Origin: Thermoleptolyngbya sichuanensis A183
GTDB taxonomy: Bacteria; Cyanobacteriota; Cyanobacteriia; Elainellales; Elainellaceae
Direction: 5' to 3'
DNA: 64,000 nucleotides
NCBI RefSeq assembly: GCF_013177315.1
Contig: NZ_CP053661.1
Span: forward strand, 4,526,001-4,590,000
A program made the position numbers and the translations under genes. This document shows positions 37,944 through 47,387 of this stretch, piece after piece; the stretch's first letter is position 1, and each line of letters begins with the position of its first letter. The notes under the pieces were generated by a model. That model was not told the origin of the DNA, did not search any database, and was given only the letters and a program-made list of their open reading frames with translations.

Positions 37944-40106
37944 GTGAAGGATGAAACTCAAATTAAAACCCTGTGCCCCTACTGCGGCGTGGGCTGTGGG
38001 CTAGAGGTCGTGCCGTCGCAGGGCAAGGGGGCGTGGCAGGTGCGGGGCGATCGCGCTCATCCGTCGAGCCAGGGGATGGTATGCGTCAAGGGTGCGACGG
38101 TGGCAGAGTCGATTAGCAAGGATCGGCTGCTCCATCCGATGTGGCGCGAGTCGCTAGAGCAAAACTTTCGGCAAATTAGCTGGGAGGAGGCGCTGGACAA
38201 ACTGTGCGATCGCCTCCAGACGGTTCTGGCGAGCCAGGGGCCCGACGGCATCTGCATGTATGGCTCTGGCCAATTCGTCACCGAAGATTACTACACCGCC
38301 CAAAAGCTGATGAAGGGCTGTTTGGGGACGAATAACTTTGACGCAAACTCGCGGTTATGTATGTCCTCTGCTGTGTCGGGTTACGTACAGAGCTTTGGGG
38401 CAGACGGGCCGCCCTGCTGCTATGAGGATTTGGAGCAAACGGACTGCGCGGTGATCGTCGGCAGCAACATGGCCGAGTGCCACCCGATCGCCTTCAACCG
38501 ATTGCGGAAGTATCACAAAAAAACGCCCCACGTCCGCCTGATCGTGGTCGATCCGCGCCGCACCCAGACTGCCGACGCAGCCGACCTGCACCTGGCCCTC
38601 CGCCCCGGTACAGATATTGACCTATTCAATGGCATCGCCTACCTGCTGATGCAGTGGGGCTTCGAGCAGGCGGCGTTTATCCAGCAGCACACCAGCGGCT
38701 ATGCCGACTACGCCGAGGTGGTGCGTCACTACTCGCCTGACGTGGTAAGCGATCGCTGCGGCATCTCTATCTCTGACCTGGAAACTGCCGCCCGCTGGTG
38801 GGGCAAGTCGGGGCGGGTGCTGTCGCTGTGGTCGATGGGATTGAACCAGTCGAGCGAGGGCACGGCCAAGGTTCGTAGCCTGATCGACCTGCACCTGCTC
38901 ACCGGGCAAATCGGCAAACCGGGCGCGGGCCCGTTTTCCCTGACGGGCCAGCCCAACGCAATGGGCGGCCGCGAGGCGGGCGGCCTGTCGCACCTGCTGC
39001 CCGGCTATCGATTTGTGGCCAATCCCCAGCATCGCGCTGAGGTCGAACACGCCTGGAATCTGCCAGCGGGACAAATTTCGCCCAACCCCGGACGCACCGT
39101 GTGGGACATGATTCGCGGGCTGGAGGCGGGGGAGGTGGGTCTGTTCTGGATTGCGGCGACGAATCCGGCTGTGAGCCTGCCCGATTTGGTGCGAGTAAAG
39201 GCGGCCCTGGGGCGATCGCCCTTTACGGTCTATCAAGAAGCCTACTTCCCCACCGAAACTGCCGAATTTGCCCATCTGCTGCTGCCTGCGACACAGTGGA
39301 GCGAAAAGAGCGGCACGATGACCAACTCGGAGCGCATGGTCACGCTGGCTAAAGCTTTCCAGCCTGCCCCCGGTGAAGCCCGCGCCGACTGGGAAATTTT
39401 CTGCGAAGTCGGCCGCCGCCTTGGGTTTGCCGCCCAGTTCCCCTTCCAAACCGCCGCTGAAGTTCATGCCGAATTTGTGAAGCTCACCCAGGGCCGCCCC
39501 TGCGACATGAGCGGCATCAGCCATGCGCGGCTAGAGCAGGAGGGCCCCTTGCAGTGGCCACTGCCCAGCGGTGAGAATCCTGAATCGCAGACCCAGCCTG
39601 CCAAGCGCCTCTACACCAACCTGCAATTTCCCACGCCCGATGGCCGGGCCCGCTTTAGCGCCTCTCACTCGCGGGGGCTAGCAGAACCCCCCGACCCCGA
39701 CTTTCCGCTGGTGCTGACGACGGGACGGCTGTATGGCCACTGGCACACCCAGACCCGCACCGGACGCACCGAAAAGATTACGCAAATGTACCCCAACCCG
39801 TTTATCGAAATTCACCCCCGCGATGCGGAGCCGCTGGGTATTGTCGAGGGAGATGTGGTAGAAGTGCGATCGCGCCGGGGTTGGGCCCGCTTTCCCGCTA
39901 AAGTCACTCGGGCGATCGCCCCTGGAACCGTCTTCGTACCCATGCACTGGGGCGCTCTCTGGGCCGACCATGCCGAAGCCAACGCCCTCACCCATCCCAC
40001 AGCCTGCCCCGACTCGAAGCAGCCGGAACTGAAGGCCTGCGCGGTGAAACTGTTGCCAATTCGGGTAGAAACGCCCGTGCGCGAGGAGTTGGGCGTGGTG
40101 GGGTAG
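37944..40106 (+). CDS. narB: Ferredoxin-dependent assimilatory nitrate reductase
   Basis: A 720-residue molybdopterin oxidoreductase of usual NarB length. The N-terminal 4Fe-4S site is [15 protein letters not shown] plus [10 protein letters not shown]. Mo-bis-MGD-binding segments follow ([49 protein letters not shown]) and a C-terminal dinucleotide-binding domain ([18 protein letters not shown]). It reduces nitrate to nitrite with ferredoxin electrons. The start is a GTG at 37944; the nearby ATG at 37951 is out of frame. Last gene of the nitrate operon, separated from nrtD by the hairpin repeats. Confidence 0.95.
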   Translation: MKDETQIKTLCPYCGVGCGLEVVPSQGKGAWQVRGDRAHPSSQGMVCVKGATVAESISKDRLLHPMWRESLEQNFRQISWEEALDKLCDRLQTVLASQGPDGICMYGSGQFVTEDYYTAQKLMKGCLGTNNFDANSRLCMSSAVSGYVQSFGADGPPCCYEDLEQTDCAVIVGSNMAECHPIAFNRLRKYHKKTPHVRLIVVDPRRTQTADAADLHLALRPGTDIDLFNGIAYLLMQWGFEQAAFIQQHTSGYADYAEVVRHYSPDVVSDRCGISISDLETAARWWGKSGRVLSLWSMGLNQSSEGTAKVRSLIDLHLLTGQIGKPGAGPFSLTGQPNAMGGREAGGLSHLLPGYRFVANPQHRAEVEHAWNLPAGQISPNPGRTVWDMIRGLEAGEVGLFWIAATNPAVSLPDLVRVKAALGRSPFTVYQEAYFPTETAEFAHLLLPATQWSEKSGTMTNSERMVTLAKAFQPAPGEARADWEIFCEVGRRLGFAAQFPFQTAAEVHAEFVKLTQGRPCDMSGISHARLEQEGPLQWPLPSGENPESQTQPAKRLYTNLQFPTPDGRARFSASHSRGLAEPPDPDFPLVLTTGRLYGHWHTQTRTGRTEKITQMYPNPFIEIHPRDAEPLGIVEGDVVEVRSRRGWARFPAKVTRAIAPGTVFVPMHWGALWADHAEANALTHPTACPDSKQPELKACAVKLLPIRVETPVREELGVVG

Positions 40107-40107
40107 G

Positions 40108-40176
40108 GGAGAAGGGAGAAGGAAGAAGGAAGAACGAAGAAAAATCCAAAATCTAAAATCTAAAATCTAAAATCGA
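40108..40176. repeat. Polypurine stretch plus AAAATCT heptamer repeat
   Basis: GAGAAGGGAGAAGGAAGAAG-type purine units run to about 40140. AAAATCTAAAATCTAAAATC units, period seven, follow to 40176. Both types recur elsewhere in the window. Confidence 0.7.
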
Positions 40177-40227
40177 TACAAGACCCTTCCATAGGCTGGC
40201 CGTGGGCTGGCTGGATAAACAGGCGCT

Positions 40228-42000
40228 ATGGCAGATGATCAGGTGCTGCGGCAAACTCTGGTGCGGCTGGATGGGCTGGGCTACAAGGCTTATAAAGAGA
40301 TTCAGGGCAGCTATCGGTTTCCGGGCTTTACGCTGCATATTGACTTTGTACAGGGCGATCCGTTTGCGGCTCCTAGTCGGCTGCGGGTCGTCGTGCCCCA
40401 GGCGGAGGCGGGTTTCCCAACAGAAACGTTCCACTCGCGCAGCCGGGAAATCGCCCTGCGGGATTACCTAACGCGGCAGTTTGGCAAGGCAGCGGCGGCG
40501 GTGCGCGAAAAGCGGGGCAGCGGCAACAGCGGCCTGATGGCGATCGCCCCGACCAGTCAATACATCCTAGAGCGATCGGCCCTGTGGGTGTCGGAGGCGG
40601 TGGTCGAAGCGCGATTTTGGGTGGGGCTGCCCGCACGGGGACGGCAAATCTTGGGGCGCACGGCGGCGGATCTGTTGTGCGACGACCTGCCGCTAATTGT
40701 GGGGCGATCGCTCTTTTACTCGGCTTTGAACCCGACTGAACTCCAGCAGCATTTGACCGTGGCAGAAGACACCGACTGGCTGCGCGACCAGTTGGCAGCG
40801 CGAGGGCTGGTGGCCTTCGTGCCCGATGGAGCGCTCTTGCCCAGACAGAGCGGCGTAGACGAGCGCCCGCTTCAAGACTCCAGCGCTGTGCGATTTCGCT
40901 CGCCTGCGTCGCTGCGGGTGGAGTTCCATCGGCCCAACCAGGGCAGTATCTCTGGCATGGGCATTCCCAAAGGCATCACGCTCATCGTCGGCGGCGGCTA
41001 CCACGGCAAATCCACCCTGCTCAGGGCGATCGCCCTCGGCATCTACACCGCCATTCCCGGCGACGGACGCGAACATCTGGTGACCGACGCAGCCGCCGTG
41101 AAGATTCGCGCCGAGGACGGCCGCAGCATCACGGGCGTAGACATTTCGCCCTTTATCAACCACCTGCCCCAGGGCCGCTCGACGACGCGCTTTAGCACCG
41201 AAAACGCCAGCGGCAGCACCTCCCAAGCAGCCAGCATTATAGAAGCGCTGGAGGCGGGGGCGCGGCTGCTGCTGGTAGACGAAGACACCTCCGCTACGAA
41301 CTTTATGATCCGCGATCGCCGGATGCAAGCCCTCGTCGCCAAAGACAAAGAGCCAATCACGCCCTTGATCGACAAAATCCGCCAGCTTTATCGGGATTAC
41401 GACCTGTCCACGATCCTCGTCATGGGCGGCAGCGGCGACTATTTCGACGTGGCGGATACCGTCATCGCCATGACCGACTATCAGCCCCAGGACGTGACCC
41501 AACAGGCCAGGGCGATCGCCGCTCAGTTTGCCACTCAACGCAGGGCTGAAGGGGGCGATCGCTTTGGTTCGCTCACCCCTCGCGTTCCCCTCCCCAAGCG
41601 CCTCGACTCGCCCGAAAAGCAAGGGGAACAATCCTGGCACGGCGGCCGCCGGGGGGATACTCGCCCGGTGGAGGGCGATCGCCCAGGACGCGGCCCCAAG
41701 CTGAAGGCACGAGACATTGACGAACTAGTGTTTGGCTCGGAAACCGTAGATTTGTCCGCCATAGAGCAACTAGTGGAAGTAGGACAGGTGCGAACCATTG
41801 GCGCGGCGATCGCCTATTTACAGCAGCACTACCTCGACGGTCGCCGCACGCTGCCCGATCTTCTGAACCAGATTACACCCCAGCTTGCCACCAACCGCAT
41901 AGACGAACTGACGACTTATCGCCAGGGGGATCTGGTTGCGGTTCGACCTTTGGAACTTGCCGCAGCTTTGAATCGTCTGCGATCTCTGAGCTTGCGGTAA
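40228..42000 (+). CDS. ABC-class ATPase (COG3044 / MRB1590-like)
   Basis: A 590-residue protein of the predicted ABC-class ATPase family. Walker A is GGGYHGKSTLLRAIALG (about 250), then DISPFINHLPQGRSTTRFST, the signature-like NASGSTSQAASIIEALEAGARLLLVDEDTSATNFM (Walker B LLLVDED) and ILVMGGSGDYFDVADTVIAM. The N-terminal ~200 residues (SYRFPGFTLHIDFVQGDPFAAPS) are the family-specific domain. A low-complexity Gly/Arg stretch sits at about 445-490. The trypanosome homologue MRB1590 takes part in RNA editing and binds RNA; bacterial roles are unknown. It is soluble and has no transporter partner. Confidence 0.85.
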   Translation: MADDQVLRQTLVRLDGLGYKAYKEIQGSYRFPGFTLHIDFVQGDPFAAPSRLRVVVPQAEAGFPTETFHSRSREIALRDYLTRQFGKAAAAVREKRGSGNSGLMAIAPTSQYILERSALWVSEAVVEARFWVGLPARGRQILGRTAADLLCDDLPLIVGRSLFYSALNPTELQQHLTVAEDTDWLRDQLAARGLVAFVPDGALLPRQSGVDERPLQDSSAVRFRSPASLRVEFHRPNQGSISGMGIPKGITLIVGGGYHGKSTLLRAIALGIYTAIPGDGREHLVTDAAAVKIRAEDGRSITGVDISPFINHLPQGRSTTRFSTENASGSTSQAASIIEALEAGARLLLVDEDTSATNFMIRDRRMQALVAKDKEPITPLIDKIRQLYRDYDLSTILVMGGSGDYFDVADTVIAMTDYQPQDVTQQARAIAAQFATQRRAEGGDRFGSLTPRVPLPKRLDSPEKQGEQSWHGGRRGDTRPVEGDRPGRGPKLKARDIDELVFGSETVDLSAIEQLVEVGQVRTIGAAIAYLQQHYLDGRRTLPDLLNQITPQLATNRIDELTTYRQGDLVAVRPLELAAALNRLRSLSLR

Positions 42001-42507
42001 AAACAGGAAATTTCCAAGAAAATTTTGGCTAACAAGCGCTTCTGGTGCGGTTCACCGCCTGCAATCGTCTTTCGGCAGCGAAATACGCGCTGATTCATCG
42101 ACCCAAAACCAGGGACATCGGCCCATTTCTCTCTACACCCCCAGCATGAAATCTATGTAATTGACATCTTCGGAGCCAGTCGCCGTGATACCTTAATGAA
42201 GGCGACGGTATCCTACGCCGCAGTTTTCAAAGCAGTTTTCAAAAGACTGACTCGATGAACTGATAACGTCCTACCTCTGAATGCAAATCCTGACGGCCTG
42301 ACAGGTTTGTCCTCGACAGGTTTGTCGATATGCCGAAGGAACTTGCCTACTAAATACTCGCCTAAAGCGTTTCCATCAGACTTTAATAAACCACAGCCTG
42401 CTCTGGAAACTAGCCTGCTCTGGGGACATTGCCCGCATCACAGGCTTCTCATAGCAAGACTTCCAAGCTATTAGACTGAATTTCAACCTGGAGGAATCTT
42501 CGACACT
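42001..42507. other. Long gene-free leader region upstream of the RRM gene
   Basis: No open frame of note. A TTGACA at 42161-42166 followed by GTGATACC could be a promoter, which would leave a leader of about 300 bases before the RRM start. Long leaders are known for cold-induced cyanobacterial RNA-binding protein genes; here this is inference. Confidence 0.35.
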
Positions 42508-42942
42508 ATGTCCATTCGTCTTTATGTAGGCAATTTGCCCAAAGAGCTAGAGCGGCAGGAATTAGCTGCCCTGTTTGCGGAATTTGATGAAACCTTGACC
42601 ACCAAAATCATCACCGACCGCAAAACGGGGAAGTGCCGTGGCTTTGGGTTTGTCACGGTGAAAAGCGAAGAGCAGGCAGACCAGGTCATCGAAAAGTTTG
42701 ACGGTTTTCTGTTTAAGGAAACCCCGCTGAAAATCGAACGCGCCCAGCCCCGCGAAAAGGGCAGTGAGGAAGGCGATGAGGCCGCTCCCGCCGCAAGCAA
42801 CAGCAACCGCAAGAAGAACAACAGCAAGGCTAAGAAGGCGGCCGCAACGACCGAGCCAGAATCCGTACAGCCCGATCCTCGCTGGGCGCAGGAACTAGAG
42901 AAACTGAAGGAACTGCTGTCTACTCAAACGGCAAATTCATAG
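42508..42942 (+). CDS. RRM-domain RNA-binding protein
   Basis: A 144-residue protein with one RNA recognition motif at residues ~2-80: RNP2 IRLYVGNLP and RNP1 KCRGFGFVTV. The tail is charged and low-complexity (NSNRKKNNSKAKKAAATTEPE), then a short helix. It is longer than the glycine-rich Rbp proteins and resembles the Lys/Asn-tailed type of cyanobacteria. Such proteins bind single-stranded RNA; some respond to cold, and some direct mRNAs to thylakoid membranes. CTGGAGGAATC gives a strong ribosome-binding site. Confidence 0.9.
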   Translation: MSIRLYVGNLPKELERQELAALFAEFDETLTTKIITDRKTGKCRGFGFVTVKSEEQADQVIEKFDGFLFKETPLKIERAQPREKGSEEGDEAAPAASNSNRKKNNSKAKKAAATTEPESVQPDPRWAQELEKLKELLSTQTANS

Positions 42943-42986
42943 TTTTGCTGGCTGCGTTCGGCGGCCAGGTTCCTTAATCTGGACAA

Positions 42987-43014
42987 GGGCGATCGCACTC
43001 CGATCGTCCTTTTT
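42987..43014 (+). terminator. Terminator of the RRM gene
   Basis: GGGCGATCG pairs with CGATCGTCC (one G-T pair) and is followed by TTTTT. The stem uses a HIP1 octamer. It lies 44 bases after the stop codon. Confidence 0.6.
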
Positions 43015-43112
43015 GTTGCCACTGGTTACCACTGTTGGTTGCCGTTGGCTGCTACAAACTTTAGGATGTAAGGCAAATCCACTTTTCAGGCTGTTGTTGG
43101 GAGAAAGATTTC

Positions 43113-44738
43113 ATGGCAGAGCGGCGACTGGCAAGACGACTGCGATGGGTCATGGCGGGGCTGGCAACGTCGCTGCTGGGCACCCCGGCGATCGCCTACA
43201 TTGCCTCTATGACCTCGATGGAAGCAGGCGGCATCGATGCGCGGCGGGTGCAGTCCGAACCCTACAACCTCATGGGCCGCAAAATCGCTATTGGTCAGGT
43301 AGAAATCGGTCGCCCAGCCCTGTTTGGCCTCGATAAAACCGCTGCCAATAACTTTGCGGTGCGGGTGCGCCAGGTGTTCTTTCGGGATGGGGTAGCTCGT
43401 CCCAACGATACCGTTGACCCCCACGCGGCCAGCGTCGCCAGCGTCATGGTGAGCAACGACAAGCTGGTGCAGGGCGTTGCGCCAGAGGCAAAGCTATACG
43501 CAGCCGCTGCGGGCTTCGAGCGGCGGGGCGGCCAGCCGCAGGAATGCCTCGCCTCCCAAACCGTGGCGCTGCAAAACGGCGATGACGTGCGGGCAATTAA
43601 TTTCAGCTTCGGCGAGTCGCTGGCGCAGGACCCACGCCCCAATGCGCGGCTCGATGGCAACGCCCTGTTGACCCAGTGCATCGACTGGTCGGCCAATCAG
43701 CATAATGTGCTGTATGTGATCGCGGGCAACCAAGGCGAAGGCGGCATCCCCATCCCCACCGACAACTTCAACGGCATGATCGTGTCTAACTCGATCGCCG
43801 TCAATGGCGTGTATCGAAAGGTCAGCTTTTTTGACCTGGGGAGCGAGCCGCCGCCTATCTATGGCAGGGCCCGCGAACCGGAGACCAATGTCGGCCCGCG
43901 CCGCTCGGTCAGCCTGATGGCTCCTGGCACCAATATTCAAACCATCAACCCCGACGGCAGCCTCAGCAACCCTGCAACCGGAACCAGTTTCGCTGCCCCG
44001 CATGTTACGGCGATGGTGGCGCTGTTGCAGGAATATGGCGATCGCCAAATCCGCGAACAGCAGCCCAACTGGAGCCTGGATGCCCGCCGCCACGAGGTCA
44101 TGAAAGCAGTAATGATGAACGCGGCAGATAAGATTCAAGACCGGGGCGACGGCCTGATGCTGGGCATGACCCGCACCGCCGTCAACAAGCAAAACCGCGA
44201 CTGGCTCAGTTCCGATGCCTATACAGACGAAGCCAAACCCCTGGATGCCGACATGGGCACGGGGCATCTGCACGCCTATCGGTCGCTAATCCAGTTCGGT
44301 TCGGGTCAGTTTTCGCCCGATGCCCCTGTGCCGCCTGTTGGCTGGGATTATCGCACCGTTGGCACTGGACGAGACGCGCCCGCCTATCGAGACTATGTGC
44401 TGGAGCGGCCGCTGGTAGCAGGCAGCCACGTCGCCATCACTCTTGCCTGGAACCGCGTGGTGGAACTGAAGGACACCAACCGCAACGGGCTGTACGATAT
44501 TGGCGAAACCTTTGAAGACAAGGGGCTGAATAACCTGGACGTGTATCTAATGCGGGCGGAGGATGAGCGGGAGGGCGATCGCATCTGGTCTTCCGTCAGC
44601 GCCGTAGACAGCGTGGAGCATATCTTCCACCCTGTTCCCGCAACGGGGCGCTACAAGATTCGCGTCGTGTACCGCGATCGCGTCAACACGCCCACCCAAG
44701 CCTACGCCCTGGCCTGGTGGACGGCTCCGGCAGAGTAG
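43113..44738 (+). CDS. Exported S8 (subtilisin-like) protease with Glu in place of catalytic Asp
   Basis: A signal peptide (ARRLRWVMAGLATSLLGTPAIA) is followed by an S8 domain. The Ser motif is ATGTSFAAPHVTAMVALL (about 290), the His motif VDPHAASVASVM (about 108), and the oxyanion Asn lies in VIAGNQGEGG. At the usual D-(S/T)-G position the sequence reads KIAIGQVEIGRP, so Glu replaces Asp. Near 455-472 a DTNRNGLYDIGE segment looks like an EF-hand/calcium loop in a C-terminal pre-peptidase-like beta domain. GGGAGAAAG gives a good ribosome-binding site. Activity with a Glu-His-Ser triad is uncertain; substrate unknown. Confidence 0.82.
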   Translation: MAERRLARRLRWVMAGLATSLLGTPAIAYIASMTSMEAGGIDARRVQSEPYNLMGRKIAIGQVEIGRPALFGLDKTAANNFAVRVRQVFFRDGVARPNDTVDPHAASVASVMVSNDKLVQGVAPEAKLYAAAAGFERRGGQPQECLASQTVALQNGDDVRAINFSFGESLAQDPRPNARLDGNALLTQCIDWSANQHNVLYVIAGNQGEGGIPIPTDNFNGMIVSNSIAVNGVYRKVSFFDLGSEPPPIYGRAREPETNVGPRRSVSLMAPGTNIQTINPDGSLSNPATGTSFAAPHVTAMVALLQEYGDRQIREQQPNWSLDARRHEVMKAVMMNAADKIQDRGDGLMLGMTRTAVNKQNRDWLSSDAYTDEAKPLDADMGTGHLHAYRSLIQFGSGQFSPDAPVPPVGWDYRTVGTGRDAPAYRDYVLERPLVAGSHVAITLAWNRVVELKDTNRNGLYDIGETFEDKGLNNLDVYLMRAEDEREGDRIWSSVSAVDSVEHIFHPVPATGRYKIRVVYRDRVNTPTQAYALAWWTAPAE

Positions 44739-44913
44739 CGCTCGTCAAATCCCTAGTTTCTTCGACGCATCGGGAGCTTAAACTACAACTACTCCTGCAA
44801 GCACTCCTACAACCGCTATTCGCTATCGCTATTTGTACCGCTATTGGATAAAGGACCAGATGCAGGTCTCCACACTCGTCAGCCCCTATTGGTTAACGAG
44901 TTTACTACAACCC

Positions 44914-45252
44914 CTATTGGATAAAGTGCCAGATGCAGGGGTAGCGATAGGGGCGCTCCAGGTTGGTGGCAGCGTTCACCATTGCAATAATGGGCATGAT
45001 TGTGCTGACAATTACCAATCCAATTAGCAGCGGAATGCCAATCAGCACGAAGCACAGCACCAGGAAAATCACGCCCCAGATCAGCACCGTCAGGTAAAAG
45101 TTGATGGCTTCTTTGGCATTGCCCTGCACGATGGGATCATCCGAAATCAGCAGCAAGACGATGGGCACTGCAACTGATACCAGCGAATAGCAAATCAACT
45201 GCGACCCGTGGCAGAGAACTGAATAGAGCTTGCGCTGTTCGAGGTCAGTCAT
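44914..45252 (-). CDS. DUF4870 (Tic20-like) small membrane protein
   Basis: A 112-residue protein with three hydrophobic helices: LICYSLVSVAVPIVLLLI, the NAKEAINFYLTVLIWGVIF segment and LIGIPLLIGLVIVSTIMPIIAM. The motif D-P-x-V-Q-x-x-x-K-E-A-x-N-F is characteristic of DUF4870. Function is unknown; these proteins are distantly like Tic20. A near-duplicate of its last codons and stop lies just downstream (44839-44864). Confidence 0.8.
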   Translation of the reverse strand: MTDLEQRKLYSVLCHGSQLICYSLVSVAVPIVLLLISDDPIVQGNAKEAINFYLTVLIWGVIFLVLCFVLIGIPLLIGLVIVSTIMPIIAMVNAATNLERPYRYPCIWHFIQ

Positions 45253-45256
45253 GGGT

Positions 45257-45378
45257 ATGAGGAGTTGAGTTAAGAATGTGAGGAGTTGAGTTAAGAATAT
45301 GAGCCGGGAGTATGACTCAGGATTACGAGCCGGGAGTATGACTCAGGATTATGCGTCAGGAGTGTGAGTCAGGAATAC
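45257..45378. repeat. Two kinds of tandem repeat between DUF4870 gene and prfC
   Basis: TGAGGAGTTGAGTTAAGAAT occurs twice from 45258. GAGCCGGGAGTATGACTCAG plus GATTA occurs at 45301 and 45327 (period 26) with decayed pieces after. Located in the shared upstream region of the two divergent genes. Confidence 0.75.
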
Positions 45379-45493
45379 TAGTGTCTTCACCAGACGGGGC
45401 GGCTTTTCCGGCGATCGCCCACGATTCGGGCTGGCTTGCTACGATAAAGGTTGCTTCCTGTATATGCTCTACTTGCTCTGAGTCTTTTCTGGC

Positions 45494-47122
45494 ATGACCA
45501 CCGACCTCCAAGCTGAAATTGCGACTGCGGTTGACCAACGGCGCAACTTTGCAATTATTTCCCACCCCGACGCGGGTAAAACCACGCTCACCGAAAAGCT
45601 GCTGCTGTATGGAGGCGCGATTCACGAAGCAGGTGCAGTCAAGGCCAAGCGGGCGCAGCGCCACGCCACCTCAGACTGGATGGAAATGGAGCAGCAGCGG
45701 GGCATCTCCATCACCTCCACGGTGCTGCAATTTGACTACAGCGGCTACACGATCAACCTGCTGGATACGCCCGGACACCAGGACTTTAGCGAAGACACCT
45801 ACCGCACCCTGGCCGCCGCCGACAATGCGGTAATGCTGGAGGACGCTGCCAAGGGTCTGGAACCACAAACCCGCAAGCTGTTTGAAGTGTGCCGGATGCG
45901 GGGCATTCCCATCTTCACCTTTTTCAATAAGCTGGATCGGCCGGGGCGCGAGCCGCTGGAGCTAATGGACGAAATTGAGCAGGAGTTGGGGCTGCAAACC
46001 TATGCAGTGAACTGGCCCATCGGCATGGGCGATCGCTTCAAAGGGGTTTACGATCGCCGCAAACAGCAAATTCACCTGTTTGAGCGCACGGCCCACGGCA
46101 GCCGCGAGGCCAAAGATACTGTGGTGGATCTGGGCGATCCGCGCATCGAAGATCTGCTCGAAAAAGACCTGTATTACCAGTTCAAAGAAGAACTAGAACT
46201 GCTGGAGGCAGCGGGCACAGAGTTTGACCTGGCGCAGGTTCATGCGGGCAAGCTAACGCCTGTCTTTTTTGGCAGCGCCATGACCAACTTTGGTGTGGAG
46301 CTATTTTTGGAATCCTTCCTGGACTACGCGCTGAAGCCCGGTTCTCGCCGCAGCACCCAGGGCGACATCGACCCGACCTATCCCGAATTTTCTGGGTTTG
46401 TGTTCAAGCTGCAAGCCAACATGGACCCCAAGCACCGCGATCGCATCGCGTTTATCCGGGTCTGCTCCGGCAAGTTTGAAAAAGACATGGTGGTGAACCA
46501 CGCCCGCACGGGCAAGACGGTGCGCCTGTCTCATCCGCAAAAACTGTTTGGGCAGGGGCGGCAGTCCCTCGATGAAGCCTATCCCGGCGACGTGATTGGT
46601 CTGAACAATCCGGGTATGTTTGCCATTGGCGACACGATTTACAACGGCAAAAAGCTGGAATACGAGGGCATTCCCTCCTTTTCGCCAGAACTGTTTGCCT
46701 ATTTGCGAAACCCCAACCCCAGCAAGTTCAAGCAGTTTCAAAAGGGTGTCAACGAGCTGCGGGAAGAGGGCGCGGTGCAGATTATGTATTCCACGGACGA
46801 GTCGAAGCGGGAGCCGATTCTCGCCGCCGTGGGGCAACTCCAGTTTGAAGTGGTGCAGTTCCGCTTGCGAAATGAATACAACGTGGACAGCCTGCTCGAT
46901 CCGCTGCCCTACAGCGTGGCCCGCTGGGTGGGTGGTGGCTGGGCAGCGCTGGAAAAGGCAGGTCGCCTGTTCAACACGGTGACGGTGAAGGATAGCTGGG
47001 GTCGTCCGGTGCTGCTGTTCAAAAACGAGTGGAACTGCCAACAGGTGGAAGGGGAGCATCCAGAACTGGATCTGCGGGCGATCGCCCCGGTTGCGTCGGG
47101 TCAGGAACCCGCAGCAGTGTGA
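45494..47122 (+). CDS. prfC: Peptide chain release factor 3
   Basis: A 542-residue GTPase of standard RF3 length. G1 is [15 protein letters not shown], with [19 protein letters not shown] (switch I), [16 protein letters not shown] (G3) and [11 protein letters not shown] (G4). RF3-specific domains follow ([39 protein letters not shown]). With GTP it recycles RF1 and RF2 from the ribosome after termination. Monocistronic by position; the divergent DUF4870 gene shares a repeat-rich upstream region. Confidence 0.96.
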   Translation: MTTDLQAEIATAVDQRRNFAIISHPDAGKTTLTEKLLLYGGAIHEAGAVKAKRAQRHATSDWMEMEQQRGISITSTVLQFDYSGYTINLLDTPGHQDFSEDTYRTLAAADNAVMLEDAAKGLEPQTRKLFEVCRMRGIPIFTFFNKLDRPGREPLELMDEIEQELGLQTYAVNWPIGMGDRFKGVYDRRKQQIHLFERTAHGSREAKDTVVDLGDPRIEDLLEKDLYYQFKEELELLEAAGTEFDLAQVHAGKLTPVFFGSAMTNFGVELFLESFLDYALKPGSRRSTQGDIDPTYPEFSGFVFKLQANMDPKHRDRIAFIRVCSGKFEKDMVVNHARTGKTVRLSHPQKLFGQGRQSLDEAYPGDVIGLNNPGMFAIGDTIYNGKKLEYEGIPSFSPELFAYLRNPNPSKFKQFQKGVNELREEGAVQIMYSTDESKREPILAAVGQLQFEVVQFRLRNEYNVDSLLDPLPYSVARWVGGGWAALEKAGRLFNTVTVKDSWGRPVLLFKNEWNCQQVEGEHPELDLRAIAPVASGQEPAAV

Positions 47123-47387
47123 TTCAGGAACCCGCAGCGGTGTGATTTTAGCCTAATAACCGCGCGATCGCGTGTAATTTCCGTATTTTCTGGGAAGCCT
47201 AGAGGCAAGCTGCATTTTTCCAAGTTGCACTTTTCTCTGGGCCGGTTTGCGAATAGCCCCTATGCTTGGGTTAGGGACTGTGTAACTTTCTCTAACGCAC
47301 GACTAGCGCAGCATTTTAACGAGCCTTAGCGCTTGACTCAGCCTTTGGGCTAGATGATCCTTTGAGCCACGCCAGCGAGGAGCGGAT

